A stretch of DNA of 64,000 nucleotides. Origin: Acinetobacter sp. BY419 (GTDB lineage: Bacteria > Pseudomonadota > Gammaproteobacteria > Pseudomonadales > Moraxellaceae). Below the pieces are notes generated by a model. It saw nothing but the letters and a program-made list of their open reading frames with translations. It ran no database searches and was not told the origin of the DNA. The position numbers were made by a program, and so were the translations under genes. The stretch spans positions 22,221-86,220 of the forward strand of contig NZ_JAGFXZ010000011.1 in the NCBI RefSeq assembly GCF_019038395.1, written 5' to 3'. Positions 48,700-57,285 of the stretch are shown here, piece by piece; within the stretch, counting starts at the first letter, position 1, and each line of letters opens with the position of its first letter.

Positions 48700-49197
48700 A
48701 TGGGTCTTTTTGATTTTGTAAAAGGTATCGGTAAGAAAAATACAGCTGCCGCAGAGCCGCAGGCTGCACCAGCAAATACTACTCCAGCCGCTGCAGCAAA
48801 ACCTGCAGAGCCTTCTGCCCAAGAAGTGGCGAATAAATTGCTCGGTCATGTAAAAAGTCTGGGACTACCGATTAGCGGTTTATCTATCAGTTATAACTCT
48901 GCTTCGGATCTGGCAACTGTCAGAGGTCAGGTACAAAGTCAGGCCGATCGTGAAAAGATTATTCTGGCAGTGGGAAATATTGATCATGTGGCAAAAGTAG
49001 ATGATCAGCTGACTGTAAGCAGTCCTGAACCAGAAAGTAAATTCTACACGGTAAAATCAGGTGATACTTTGTCCAAGATCTCTAAAGAATTTTATGGTGA
49101 TGCCAACCAGTATAATAAAATTTTTGAGGCCAATAGCCCACTGCTCAAAAATGCGGATGATATTTTCCCGGGACAGGTATTGCGTATTCCTGCTTAG
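48700..49197 (+). CDS. BON and LysM domain protein (Kbp/YgaU-like)
   Basis: A 165-residue protein. It begins GLFDFVKGIGKK, followed by an Ala/Pro-rich linker (about 16-45), a BON domain (LGLPISGLSISYNSASDLATV to VGNIDHVAKVDDQL), and a C-terminal LysM domain (FYTVKSGDTLSKISKEFYGDANQY). This is the architecture of Kbp (YgaU), a cytoplasmic potassium-binding protein in E. coli. ATG at 48700 is chosen because GGAG lies just upstream and the N-terminus then matches Kbp. There is no signal peptide despite LysM. Confidence 0.88.
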   Translation: MGLFDFVKGIGKKNTAAAEPQAAPANTTPAAAAKPAEPSAQEVANKLLGHVKSLGLPISGLSISYNSASDLATVRGQVQSQADREKIILAVGNIDHVAKVDDQLTVSSPEPESKFYTVKSGDTLSKISKEFYGDANQYNKIFEANSPLLKNADDIFPGQVLRIPA

Positions 49198-49228
49198 GGC
49201 ATTATGTCTAAAAAATACGTTTCTAAAT

Positions 49229-49256
49229 AAAGTCCCATTTGGGGCTTTATTTTTTA
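49229..49256 (+). terminator. Intrinsic terminator after the Kbp-like gene
   Basis: AAAGTCCC pairs with GGGGCTTT (one wobble) around ATTT, followed by an AT-rich T run. Confidence 0.8.
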
Positions 49257-49275
49257 ATCAAGATTTTAAGAATCA

Positions 49276-49746
49276 CTAGATGCCTAGATCCAGATATAAA
49301 CTTTCTTTAACTTCTTCCATAACCACATAACTGTGTGATGAAGCAGAAGCGGGTAGTTTTTTCAGTAAATCTCCTAGCAGGCGGCGATAGGCGCTCATTT
49401 CCTTTAAGCGTGCTTTGACCAGATAATCAAAGTCACCGGAAATTAAATGGCATTCCAGTACTTCCGGAATTTCTGTCAGATTACGTGCGACCTGATCAAA
49501 GACATCACCCGATTTGGCAGAAAGTTTGATTTCCAAAAAGACCAGTAAATTGCGTTCCAGCAGTTCCGGATTTAAACGCGCGTAATAACCCATGATAATG
49601 CCTTCGCGCTCCAGTCGTTTCACTCGTTCTGAACAGGGAGTGGTTGACAGGTTTACACGCGCTGCCAGCTCGCTAATGGCAATCCGGCCATCGCGTTGCA
49701 GGATATCCAGAATCATGCGATCAATGCGGTCTAATTTACGCATCAA
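49276..49746 (-). CDS. Lrp/AsnC-family transcriptional regulator
   Basis: A 156-residue regulator. It has an N-terminal helix-turn-helix (DRIDRMILDILQRDGRIAISELAARVNLSTTPCSERVKRLEREGII) and a C-terminal RAM effector-binding domain (LECHLISGDFDYLVKARL). It is divergent from dadA, and in the Pseudomonadales such Lrp proteins control D-amino acid catabolic genes in response to alanine or leucine. It is likely to bind the 136-base intergenic space. Confidence 0.92.
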   Translation of the reverse strand: MMRKLDRIDRMILDILQRDGRIAISELAARVNLSTTPCSERVKRLEREGIIMGYYARLNPELLERNLLVFLEIKLSAKSGDVFDQVARNLTEIPEVLECHLISGDFDYLVKARLKEMSAYRRLLGDLLKKLPASASSHSYVVMEEVKESLYLDLGI

Positions 49747-49882
49747 GATTTCCCTCTTTTTTTTAATTCTGCTCGAAAAAATATTTATTTCACTGAATAT
49801 ACAGTTTGAATATAGTGAATTTAACTACTAAGGGGAAAATATACTAGTGAAATAAACTAAAAAGATGTTTGAGGCTAAAGTA

Positions 49883-51142
49883 ATGCGCGTATTGGTTTTG
49901 GGTAGTGGTGTGATTGGTGTGGCAAGCGCTTACTATCTGGCGCAGCAGGAAGCAACCGTAACTGTACTGGATCGTCAGGCAGGTCCGGCTCAAGAAACCA
50001 GCTTCGGTAATGCCGGGCAGATTTCTCCGGGATACTCGACTCCTTGGGCAGCACCAGGTATTCCTTTCAAGGCAGTCAAATGGATGTTCCAGCATCATGC
50101 ACCTTTGGCGATTAATGTCGATGGGAGCCTGTGGCAATTGCAGTGGATGGCGCAAATGCTGAAAAACTGTAATGCCCAGGATTATGCCGTGAATAAAGAG
50201 CGGATGGTGCGTGTGGCTGAATACAGTCGTGACTGTTTGCGTAATTTACGTCGTGATATTGGTATCTCTTACGAGAACCGCTCTAAAGGTACCTTGCAGA
50301 TTTTCCGTAAAGATGCGCAGCTGGATGCGGTTCAGCGCGATATCGAAGTTCTGAAAGAAACCGGAGTAGAGTTTGAGCTGCTGGATCGCGATGGACTGGC
50401 GCGTGTAGAGCCGGCATTGGCTCAGGCAAAAGACAAACTGGTCGGCGGTCTGCATTTACCCAATGATGAAACGGGTGACTGCTATCTGTTTACCAATGCC
50501 CTGGCAGAGCATGCCAAAGGGATGGGTGTGGAGTTCAAGTTTAATCAAAACGTTGAAAAGCTGATTGTAGAAGGTGATCAGATCAAAGGTGTGCTGGTAA
50601 ATGGTCAGGTGCTCACCGCAGATAAATACGTGCTGGCCTTTGGCAGTTATTCGCGTGATTTTCTTAAACCGCTCGAACTGAATTTACCGGTATATCCGGT
50701 GAAAGGTTATTCACTGACCATTCCTATTTTAGATCCGGCCTATGCACCGCAATCTACCGTGCTGGATGAAACCTATAAAATTGCAATCACCCGTTTTGAC
50801 CAGCGCATCCGCGTAGGGGGAATGGCTGAACTGAGCGGTTTTAACTTGGGTCTGAATGAAGACCGTCGCGGCACGCTGGAAATGGTGACCCGTGACTTAT
50901 TCCCGGGGGGTGACATGAATCAGGCCAGCTTCTGGACAGGCTTGCGTCCAATGACTCCAGACAGTACGCCAATCATTGGAAAAACCCGCTTTAAAAACCT
51001 GTTCCTGAATACCGGACATGGCACATTGGGTTGGACCATGGCCTGTGGTTCGGGCAAATTGATCAGTGATCTGGTATTGGCACGTGATCCTGAAATCAGC
51101 ACCGAAGGTTTGTCTTTGGCACGCTATCACCAGGCGGCCTAA
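49883..51142 (+). CDS. dadA: D-amino acid dehydrogenase small subunit
   Basis: A 419-residue FAD enzyme that oxidatively deaminates D-alanine to pyruvate at the inner membrane. The N-terminus has the dinucleotide-binding motif [18 protein letters not shown]. The [21 protein letters not shown] segment and the C-terminal [14 protein letters not shown] are diagnostic of DadA. ATG at 49883 gives the conserved start; an upstream in-frame ATG would add six residues. It is followed by alr 34 bases later. Confidence 0.95.
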   Translation: MRVLVLGSGVIGVASAYYLAQQEATVTVLDRQAGPAQETSFGNAGQISPGYSTPWAAPGIPFKAVKWMFQHHAPLAINVDGSLWQLQWMAQMLKNCNAQDYAVNKERMVRVAEYSRDCLRNLRRDIGISYENRSKGTLQIFRKDAQLDAVQRDIEVLKETGVEFELLDRDGLARVEPALAQAKDKLVGGLHLPNDETGDCYLFTNALAEHAKGMGVEFKFNQNVEKLIVEGDQIKGVLVNGQVLTADKYVLAFGSYSRDFLKPLELNLPVYPVKGYSLTIPILDPAYAPQSTVLDETYKIAITRFDQRIRVGGMAELSGFNLGLNEDRRGTLEMVTRDLFPGGDMNQASFWTGLRPMTPDSTPIIGKTRFKNLFLNTGHGTLGWTMACGSGKLISDLVLARDPEISTEGLSLARYHQAA

Positions 51143-51176
51143 GACTATCTGATGCGGAATATTCAAGGAGGAGTTT

Positions 51177-52289
51177 ATGCCACGTCCCATTACTGCAATC
51201 ATTCATCAACAGGCAATTGCGCATAATTTGAGCGTTTCACGCCAATGTATGCCTAACAGTCAGGTTTTTGCCGTGGTCAAGGCCAATGCCTATGGACACG
51301 GGATTGAACGTGTTTATACGGCACTTCAGAGTGCAGACGGGTTTGCCTTTCTGGATATTGAAGAAGGTAAACGGTTACGTGCGCTCGGATGCAAAAAACC
51401 GTTGCTGTTGCTCGAAGGTATTTTTGCCTTGGAAGATTTATTTGAATGTGCAAAGCATGAAATGAGCTTTGCCATTCATTCCCGGCATCAATTGCAATGG
51501 TTGAAACAGTTTGGCGAAATAGCGCCCGATGCACAGTTTGATGTGTATTTGAAAATGAATAGTGGCATGAACCGTCTGGGTTTCGAGCCGCAGCAATATG
51601 CAGAGATCTGGCAGGAACTGCATCAGCTGAACAATGTCCGTTCAATCACTCATATGACCCATTTTTCCGATGCGGATGGCGAGCGTTTTGGAGCGGATGG
51701 AATTGAGCATCAAAACCTTGTTTTTAGCCAGACCATTCAGGGGCTTGGGGGTAAAACCTCACTCAGTAATAGTGCGGCCATTCTGCGGCATCATCAATCC
51801 CTGCATTCCGATATTGTACGTAGCGGCATCATGCTGTACGGCAGTTCGCCGGATTATCCAGCCCATACAATTCAAGACTGGAATTTGCTCCCGACTATGA
51901 GCTTACGCAGTGAAATTATCGCCATTCAAACTGTTCAAACAGGCGATAGCATTGGCTATGGTTCCAGATTTATCGCCACGCAGCAGATGCGGATCGGGGT
52001 GGTGGCCTGTGGCTATGCCGATGGCTATCAGCGGCTATCGGCGACCGGTACGCCAGTACTGGTTGATTCAGTGAAAACGCATACACTGGGTCGGATCAGC
52101 ATGGATATGCTGGCCGTCGATGTGACTGCACTGCCACAGGCGGATGTAGGTAGTGAGGTGGTACTTTGGGGGCAATCTTCTCAAGGTGTGCTTTTGCCGA
52201 TTGATGAAGTGGCTGCCAGCTCGGGCACCATCGGCTATGAGCTGATGTGTGCAGTGACCGCTCGGGTTAATTTTCAGATTGAAAGCTAA
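51177..52289 (+). CDS. alr: Alanine racemase, catabolic (DadX type)
   Basis: A 370-residue PLP enzyme that interconverts L- and D-alanine. The PLP lysine is Lys35 in AVVKANAYGHG. The second catalytic residue is the Tyr in SIGYGSRF (about 260). It lies between dadA and rid and has an excellent ribosome site (AAGGAGGAG). Position makes it the DadX-like catabolic enzyme that makes D-alanine for DadA. Confidence 0.94.
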   Translation: MPRPITAIIHQQAIAHNLSVSRQCMPNSQVFAVVKANAYGHGIERVYTALQSADGFAFLDIEEGKRLRALGCKKPLLLLEGIFALEDLFECAKHEMSFAIHSRHQLQWLKQFGEIAPDAQFDVYLKMNSGMNRLGFEPQQYAEIWQELHQLNNVRSITHMTHFSDADGERFGADGIEHQNLVFSQTIQGLGGKTSLSNSAAILRHHQSLHSDIVRSGIMLYGSSPDYPAHTIQDWNLLPTMSLRSEIIAIQTVQTGDSIGYGSRFIATQQMRIGVVACGYADGYQRLSATGTPVLVDSVKTHTLGRISMDMLAVDVTALPQADVGSEVVLWGQSSQGVLLPIDEVAASSGTIGYELMCAVTARVNFQIES

Positions 52290-52336
52290 GTTTTTAATTC
52301 AGTTTTATTTACATATCCAAAACAAGGAAGATCAGC

Positions 52337-52702
52337 CTGACACAGGCAAATACAGCGATCCAGCGACTCAACAGCAATCAAATCATGAGTGCAGTGACCA
52401 TACATCATCAAACTGTCTATTTATCAGGTCAGGTGCCGAATAGTACGGATCTGGATATGCGCGGACAGACACTGGAAGTCTTTGCCAAAATTGAGGAATT
52501 GCTCGCCCTGGCAAATACCGATAAAAGCCGGCTGCTTTCTGTCCAATTATTTGTAAAACATCTAGATGACTTTGCCACTGTGAACCAGCTTTGGGTGGAA
52601 TGGTTGCAAGGTCATGGCACTCCGGCACGTGCCACAATTCAGGCAGATTTGGTCAATCCGGACTGGCTGATTGAAATTGCAGTCATTGCAGCTCAAGCTT
52701 AA
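52337..52702 (+). CDS. RidA/YjgF family protein with probable CTG start
   Basis: A Rid-family protein that would hydrolyse reactive imines or enamines, a natural partner for DadA. An ATG at 52385 gives only 105 residues and removes the N-terminal segment of the family (IQRLNSNQIMSAV, matching the usual I-x-R...S-x-AV pattern). The frame is open upstream to 52298. CTG at 52337 follows AAGGAAG by six bases and gives 121 residues beginning (M)TQANTAIQRL. No ATG, GTG or TTG is available in the extra stretch, so CTG (or a mutated ATG) is the likely start. C-terminal motifs include ARATIQADLVNPDWLIEI. Confidence 0.82.
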   Translation: MTQANTAIQRLNSNQIMSAVTIHHQTVYLSGQVPNSTDLDMRGQTLEVFAKIEELLALANTDKSRLLSVQLFVKHLDDFATVNQLWVEWLQGHGTPARATIQADLVNPDWLIEIAVIAAQA

Positions 52703-52870
52703 TTTGATTTTTGAGGTTTAAATCTGCCCCGCAATGATTGAGCTGGTTCAAGTGCAGTAAATCTCACTGAACAGCGCAGTAATAAGTATGAAAATGTCAT
52801 ATCAACGTTCGAGGACTGAACGCTTTAAATTCAGCTTAAAGCTGTGGTAAAAATTAAAAAGGATGTAAAA

Positions 52871-54291
52871 ATGAAGACCACCCCAAGCACAGAAGACGTA
52901 AAATCGTCGCCACATGAGTTGCAACGAAAACTCTCTAACCGACATTTACAGTTAATCGCCATCGGTGGTTGTATAGGTACCGGCCTGTTTATGGGTTCAG
53001 GCAAAACCATTGCCCTGGCAGGCCCTTCGATTTTGATCATTTATATGATCATTGGTGGAATGTTCTTCTTCCTGATGCGTGCATTAGGTGAAATGCTGCT
53101 GTCCAATCTGAATTACAAATCCTTTATTGATATGGCACATGATCTGATTGGGCCGGGTGCAGGTTATTATATTGGCTGGTCATACTGGCTCGGTTGGGTG
53201 CTGGTGGGTATTGCCGATCTCGCGGCGATTATTACTATCTGAGTTTCTGGTTGCCCGAGGGCACAGCCTTTACCCCGATGGGACAGGCGATGATTAGTGT
53301 TGGCTGCGTACTGTTTATTCTTGCAATTAACCTGGTAACGGTAAAACTGTTTGGTGAGATTGAGTTCTGGTTTGCACTGATCAAGATTTTAGCCATTCTC
53401 GGTTTGATAGTTGTCGGTGGTTATATGGTGTTTAGCGGTTTTCAGGCACCGGGTGGCGCCGTTGCCAGCTTTAGTAATGTCTGGGCACATGGCGGGTTAT
53501 TTCCCAAAGGCTTTACTGGTTTCCTGGCAGGTTTCCAGATAGCCATGTTTGCCTTTGTTGGGGTGGAACTGCTCGGCACCATGGCGGCAGAAACCAAAGA
53601 TCCGGAAAAGAACTTACCCAAAGCGGTCAACGCAATTCCTACGCGGATCATTCTGTTCTATGTATTGTCATTACTAATGATCATGTCGGTCACACCATGG
53701 CATCTGATTCCTGCCGATCAAAGTCCGTTTGTGAGTTTGTTCCTGTATGCAGGTATTCCGACTTCCGCTATTATTATGAACCTGGTAGTTTTGTCGTCAG
53801 TGATGTCCTCTATGAACAGTGGGGTGTTCTCGACCAGCCGTATGTTGTTTGGTCTGGCACGTGATGGGCAGGCACCTCAAGCTTTAGCTCGGTTATTTAG
53901 CAGGGCTGTACCAGCCACAGGGTTGTTTTTCTCCTGTGCTTTTATCATGCTGGGGGCGGCGTTTCAATATTTTGTGCCAAACACGATGGAAGCCTTTACC
54001 TTGGCAAGTTCGCTGTGTGTGATCCTGTTTATCAGTATCTGGAGCATCATCATGGTGTGCTACATCCGTTACCGTAAGCAGCAACCGCAAAAGCATGCGG
54101 CTTCGAATTTTAAAATGCCGGGTGGGGGATGGATGTCTTATATCGTATTGGCATTCCTGTTGTTTGCATTGATTATTTTAAGTCTGGAGTCTGATACTCT
54201 AAAAGCGCTAATGATTAGTCCTTTGTGGTTGATTATTCTGGCGGTGACCTATCGTCTGCTGTATAAACCAAGAATAAAAAAGCGTAATTAG
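52871..54291 (+). pseudogene. cycA: D-alanine/D-serine/glycine permease CycA, frameshifted
   Basis: An amino acid/polyamine/organocation transporter split into two frames. The first part (from ATG at 52871) encodes the N-terminal segment HLQLIAIGGCIGTGLFMGSG and continues to GIADLAAIITI, then stops at 53240-53242. The rest (FWLPEGTAFTPMGQAMISVG to LLYKPRIKKRN) continues in another frame. One base missing after 53235 restores a continuous protein reading AAIITYLSFWLPEG, which matches CycA. The rest is undamaged: TVKLFGEIEFWFALIKI and FVGVELLGTMAAETKDPEKNLPKAVNAIP. The locus context (dadA-alr-rid) also points to D-alanine uptake. Confidence 0.85.
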
Positions 54292-54772
54292 TCTTTAGAC
54301 ATACAGTAATTATGGGTTCGGATAATTAAAAAGGGAGTGGAAGAAACCACTCCCTTTTTATGAGGATCTATTTTAATAATGATTGGAAATTGAGTTAACC
54401 GCGAATCATGGATAAAAAATTAATTTGATAAAATAGCAGAACTAGGGCCAAACCCGATCAAAATTAAAAAATAGACACCGGATTCAGCGGATGCTGACTT
54501 TATTAATGATAAAAGTCTTTTTGCAATGATCTACCTACAATAGGAGCCTCATCTCTTAACATTAGAAAAACAGTCTAAGAGCCAAAATTTTGCAATCATT
54601 AGCTAATCTCTTCAGAGCGCAAAGTCTGGATCCTCAAATGGCCGATGAATTGCTGCTAAAAAATAAGCGTGATCTGATCTGATACTTGGAATGAGATTCA
54701 TAAGAGATCGAACAATCTAAAATTAAATAATTATTTAATAAAATTCAAAAATTAGAATATGTAGGAGTAGAT
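54292..54772. other. Intergenic region between cycA and cfa
   Basis: Begins with the terminator of cycA. The rest is AT-rich. A short in-frame segment (54591-54681, QSLANLFRAQSLDPQMADEL and a few more codons) without ATG looks protein-like, perhaps a gene relic, but no family is recognisable. The cfa promoter must lie here. Confidence 0.4.
54328..54360 (+). terminator. Intrinsic terminator after cycA
   Basis: GGGAGTGG pairs perfectly with CCACTCCC around loop AAGAAA, with A and T runs on both sides. Confidence 0.93.
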
Positions 54773-55912
54773 ATGAATATCTATGTTGAGCATAAAAACA
54801 ATGGCCTAAGAGATATCGTGGCAAAATTATTGGATGAAGCCGGCATTCATATTAATGGTGACCAGCCTTATGACATACACATACATAATGAGGATTTTTA
54901 TAACCGGGTCTTACAGCAGGGCTCATTAGGTCTTGGTGAAAGTTATATGGATGGCTGGTGGGATTGTGACAGGCTAGATATTCTATTTTATAAAATTTTA
55001 CGTGCTAAGTTAGATAAAAAATTACCGCATAATTTAAAAGATATCCTCAGAATTGCAATTTCTCGAATTAGAAATTTACAGACTCAAAAAAGAGCATGGA
55101 AGGTGGGTGAAGAACATTACGATCTTGGTAATGATCTTTTTAACCATATGCTTGATCCATATATGCAATATTCTTGTGCCTACTGGAAAAATACCGATAA
55201 TCTTTTTCAAGCCCAGCAACAAAAACTCGATTTAATCTGTCGCAAGCTTGACTTGCAGCCGGGTATGCGATTATTAGATATTGGTTGTGGTTGGGGGGGG
55301 TTAGCCGAGTATGCAGCTAAAAATTATCAAGTTTCGGTTGTAGGTATTACTATTTCTAAAGAACAACAAAAGCTAGCAGTTGAGCGATGTAAAGGACTCG
55401 ATGTTGAAATTTTGCTCATGGATTATCGTAACTTAAATGATCGATTCGATCGTATCGCATCTATAGGCATGTTTGAGCATGTAGGGCTGAAAAATTACGA
55501 TACTTATTTTCAAGTCGTACAACGTAATTTAAATGCTGACGGATTGTTTTTATTGCACACCATTGGTTCTAATACAACCAGGATTGGTGCTGATCCATGG
55601 ATAACTAAATATATTTTCCCTAATGGTTACATACCCTCAATCGAAAAAATTGCTCATTTTAGTAGTGACAAATTTATTATGGAAGATTGGCATAATTTTG
55701 GTACCGATTATGATTTAACACTTCGGGCTTGGTCTGAAAGATTTATTCAAGCGTGGCCAGAAATTGAAGCCAATTATAGTACGCGCTTTAAACGAATGTT
55801 TAATTATTATTTAAATGCCTGTGCCGGAGCATTTCGAGCAAGAGAATTACAATTATGGCAAATCGTATTCAGCCCAAATGGTATAGAAGGAGAGGTTCGA
55901 ATTGCACGTTAG
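54773..55912 (+). CDS. cfa: Cyclopropane-fatty-acyl-phospholipid synthase
   Basis: A 379-residue enzyme that methylenates unsaturated phospholipid acyl chains using SAM. The N-terminal domain has GSLGLGESYMDGWWDCDRLD. The SAM site is LLDIGCGWGGLAEYAA, followed by GITISKEQQKLA. The bicarbonate/active-site region includes GMFEHVGLKNYDTYF, and the C-terminus keeps CAGAFRARELQLWQIVFS. It is a full-length enzyme. The coding sequence is visibly richer in A/T than its neighbours (many TTA, AAT and ATT codons), and IS remnants lie downstream, so it may have been acquired. It is followed by no obvious terminator. Confidence 0.95.
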   Translation: MNIYVEHKNNGLRDIVAKLLDEAGIHINGDQPYDIHIHNEDFYNRVLQQGSLGLGESYMDGWWDCDRLDILFYKILRAKLDKKLPHNLKDILRIAISRIRNLQTQKRAWKVGEEHYDLGNDLFNHMLDPYMQYSCAYWKNTDNLFQAQQQKLDLICRKLDLQPGMRLLDIGCGWGGLAEYAAKNYQVSVVGITISKEQQKLAVERCKGLDVEILLMDYRNLNDRFDRIASIGMFEHVGLKNYDTYFQVVQRNLNADGLFLLHTIGSNTTRIGADPWITKYIFPNGYIPSIEKIAHFSSDKFIMEDWHNFGTDYDLTLRAWSERFIQAWPEIEANYSTRFKRMFNYYLNACAGAFRARELQLWQIVFSPNGIEGEVRIAR

Positions 55913-56145
55913 AATATGAGATTAACGATGAGTTACGGATTAGAATGTTTCTTTAAAATCATCCAGAAAATTTCTGCTGATCTCATACTTTTCTACGTTC
56001 TTTAAGATCAATTTAGAGCGATTTTCGGACTAAAAATGATTTTGAGGCTTAAGCCAAGAAAATGCAAAGGCAGCAGTCATGAACATGAGGTAGTAAACCG
56101 AATTTAAGTAACAAGAAAATTATTTGTATGAAGGTCTGTTGAGAA
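55913..56145. other. Intergenic region after cfa
   Basis: AT-rich spacer between cfa and the decayed transposase relics. No coding sequence is supported; it may contain one end of the former IS, but no terminal inverted repeat was identified. Confidence 0.4.
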
Positions 56146-56468
56146 TTAACGTGAGTTAATTGCACTGGCAAAAAGATGAATCATAGCGTGAAAACCTGAA
56201 TCTGGTTTTCTCTGCGTAGGGCTAGGCATTTAAATTCTTTTAATTTGCAAAAGTCATTAGCGATCAAATGCCTTACCTGCCCATAAGACTTGAAACTCTG
56301 TAGCTTTGATTAATGGCTTAACTTCTACTAAATCAATAAAGTGTCCGGGCATTAAGTAGAATTTAACTGAATTCCAAAACTATCACTTAACCCTAAAATT
56401 TTAGTCGTCATTCCCTCTCTTGCTTTGTCTATAATCTGACTATGACGATATGCTTTAACGCGATTTAT
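56146..56468 (-). pseudogene. IS5-family transposase remnant, decayed
   Basis: Four minus-strand fragments in different frames read as pieces of one IS5-family transposase: INRVKAYRHS ... DKAREGMTTKILGLSDSFG (56361-56468), FYLMPGHFIDLVEVKPL to WAGKAFD (56260-56361), DFCKLKEFKCLALRRE (56208-56255), and the C-terminus DSGFHAMIHLFASAINSR before a TAA (56146-56202). The order agrees with a known transposase, with frameshifts and an internal deletion after WAGKAFD. It cannot be active. Confidence 0.75.
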
Positions 56469-56590
56469 GCAGCAGATCGGCATTGACCAGATGTTGCATT
56501 GTAGCTTTTTCCAAGCGATGTATCTGGCTTCTGGCATTGCTCGATAAGATGCTGTTTAAATTCAGTTGTACAGGTTTGACGAGACTTTTT
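56455..56590 (-). pseudogene. IS66-like TnpA (or IS3 OrfA) remnant
   Basis: The minus strand reads KKSRQTCTTEFKQHLIEQC followed by QKPDTS (56516-56590), then after a one-base frame change LEKATMQHLVNADLLHKSR and a stop (56455-56514). This is the helix-turn-helix N-terminal region of a small transposase accessory protein (IS66 TnpA type, or possibly IS3-family OrfA). It abuts the IS5 remnant, so two mobile elements have decayed on top of each other. Confidence 0.65.
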
Positions 56591-56636
56591 TTAGCGTTGG
56601 TATAGTGTCTCTACCTGTCGTTAAATTCTTAAATAG

Positions 56637-56759
56637 GTGTCCATCGAGATTTTTGGATATTATCCCCATATTCCTGAGTTAGAAAAAGTGGGATTTACTA
56701 GATGCTTACATGGGTATTATGGAAAACTTGGCTTAAGCAAGATTTGGATTAGTGGGTAA
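56637..56759 (+). other. Possible 40-residue coding relic
   Basis: GTG-initiated frame (SIEIFGYYPHIPELEKVGF, 40 residues) between the transposase remnants and the hemJ terminator. Its composition looks protein-like, but no ribosome site or family is visible. Probably the end of a lost gene. Confidence 0.2.
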
Positions 56760-56770
56760 AAAAAGATTTA

Positions 56771-56797
56771 AAAAAACCTCCTATTGGAGGTTTTTTT
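56771..56797. terminator. Bidirectional terminator after hemJ
   Basis: AAAAAACCTCC pairs with GGAGGTTTTTT around TATT; it serves hemJ on the minus strand and any plus-strand read-through. Confidence 0.88.
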
Positions 56798-56809
56798 AAA
56801 TCAAATAAA

Positions 56810-57262
56810 TTAAAACTGCGGTTTAACCACCACCAGAATTACCACGGCAAATAAGATCAGGGTTGGCATCTCATTAAAATAACGCCAAAACTTGTGTGAC
56901 TTGTAATGTGGATTATCAATCAGTTTCTTACGGTAATAGCCACACACCAGATGGTAAATGACCAATAAGCCGACCAAGCCGACTTTAAGGTAGAACCATA
57001 AGGCTTCATGGTAATGCTGCGTTGCATCACCCCAGTCGACCAGAAAGTGTGCGGTAATCAGAGTGGCCAGCATAGCTGGCCACATGATGCCACGGTACAG
57101 CTTACGCTCCATGACTTCAAAGCGCTGATGGCTAAGAACATCTTCGCTCATGGCATGATAAACATATAAACGCGGCAAGTAGAACAAAGCCGCGAACCAG
57201 CAAACCACTGCAATAATATGTAATGCTTTTACCCACAAGAAAGCATCAGAAGGAGCATCCAT
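56810..57262 (-). CDS. hemJ: Protoporphyrinogen oxidase HemJ
   Basis: A 150-residue membrane enzyme with about four membrane helices that oxidises protoporphyrinogen IX to protoporphyrin IX in haem synthesis. The conserved first-helix His (His15, in KALHIIAVVCWFAALFYLPRLYVYH) and the late GYYRKKLIDNPHYKSHKFWRYFNEMPTLIL are diagnostic. HemJ replaces HemG/HemY in Acinetobacter and many proteobacteria. It follows fabB on the same strand by 23 bases. Confidence 0.93.
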   Translation of the reverse strand: MDAPSDAFLWVKALHIIAVVCWFAALFYLPRLYVYHAMSEDVLSHQRFEVMERKLYRGIMWPAMLATLITAHFLVDWGDATQHYHEALWFYLKVGLVGLLVIYHLVCGYYRKKLIDNPHYKSHKFWRYFNEMPTLILFAVVILVVVKPQF

Positions 57263-57285
57263 TAAGTCACCCTAAAATGGGCGGC

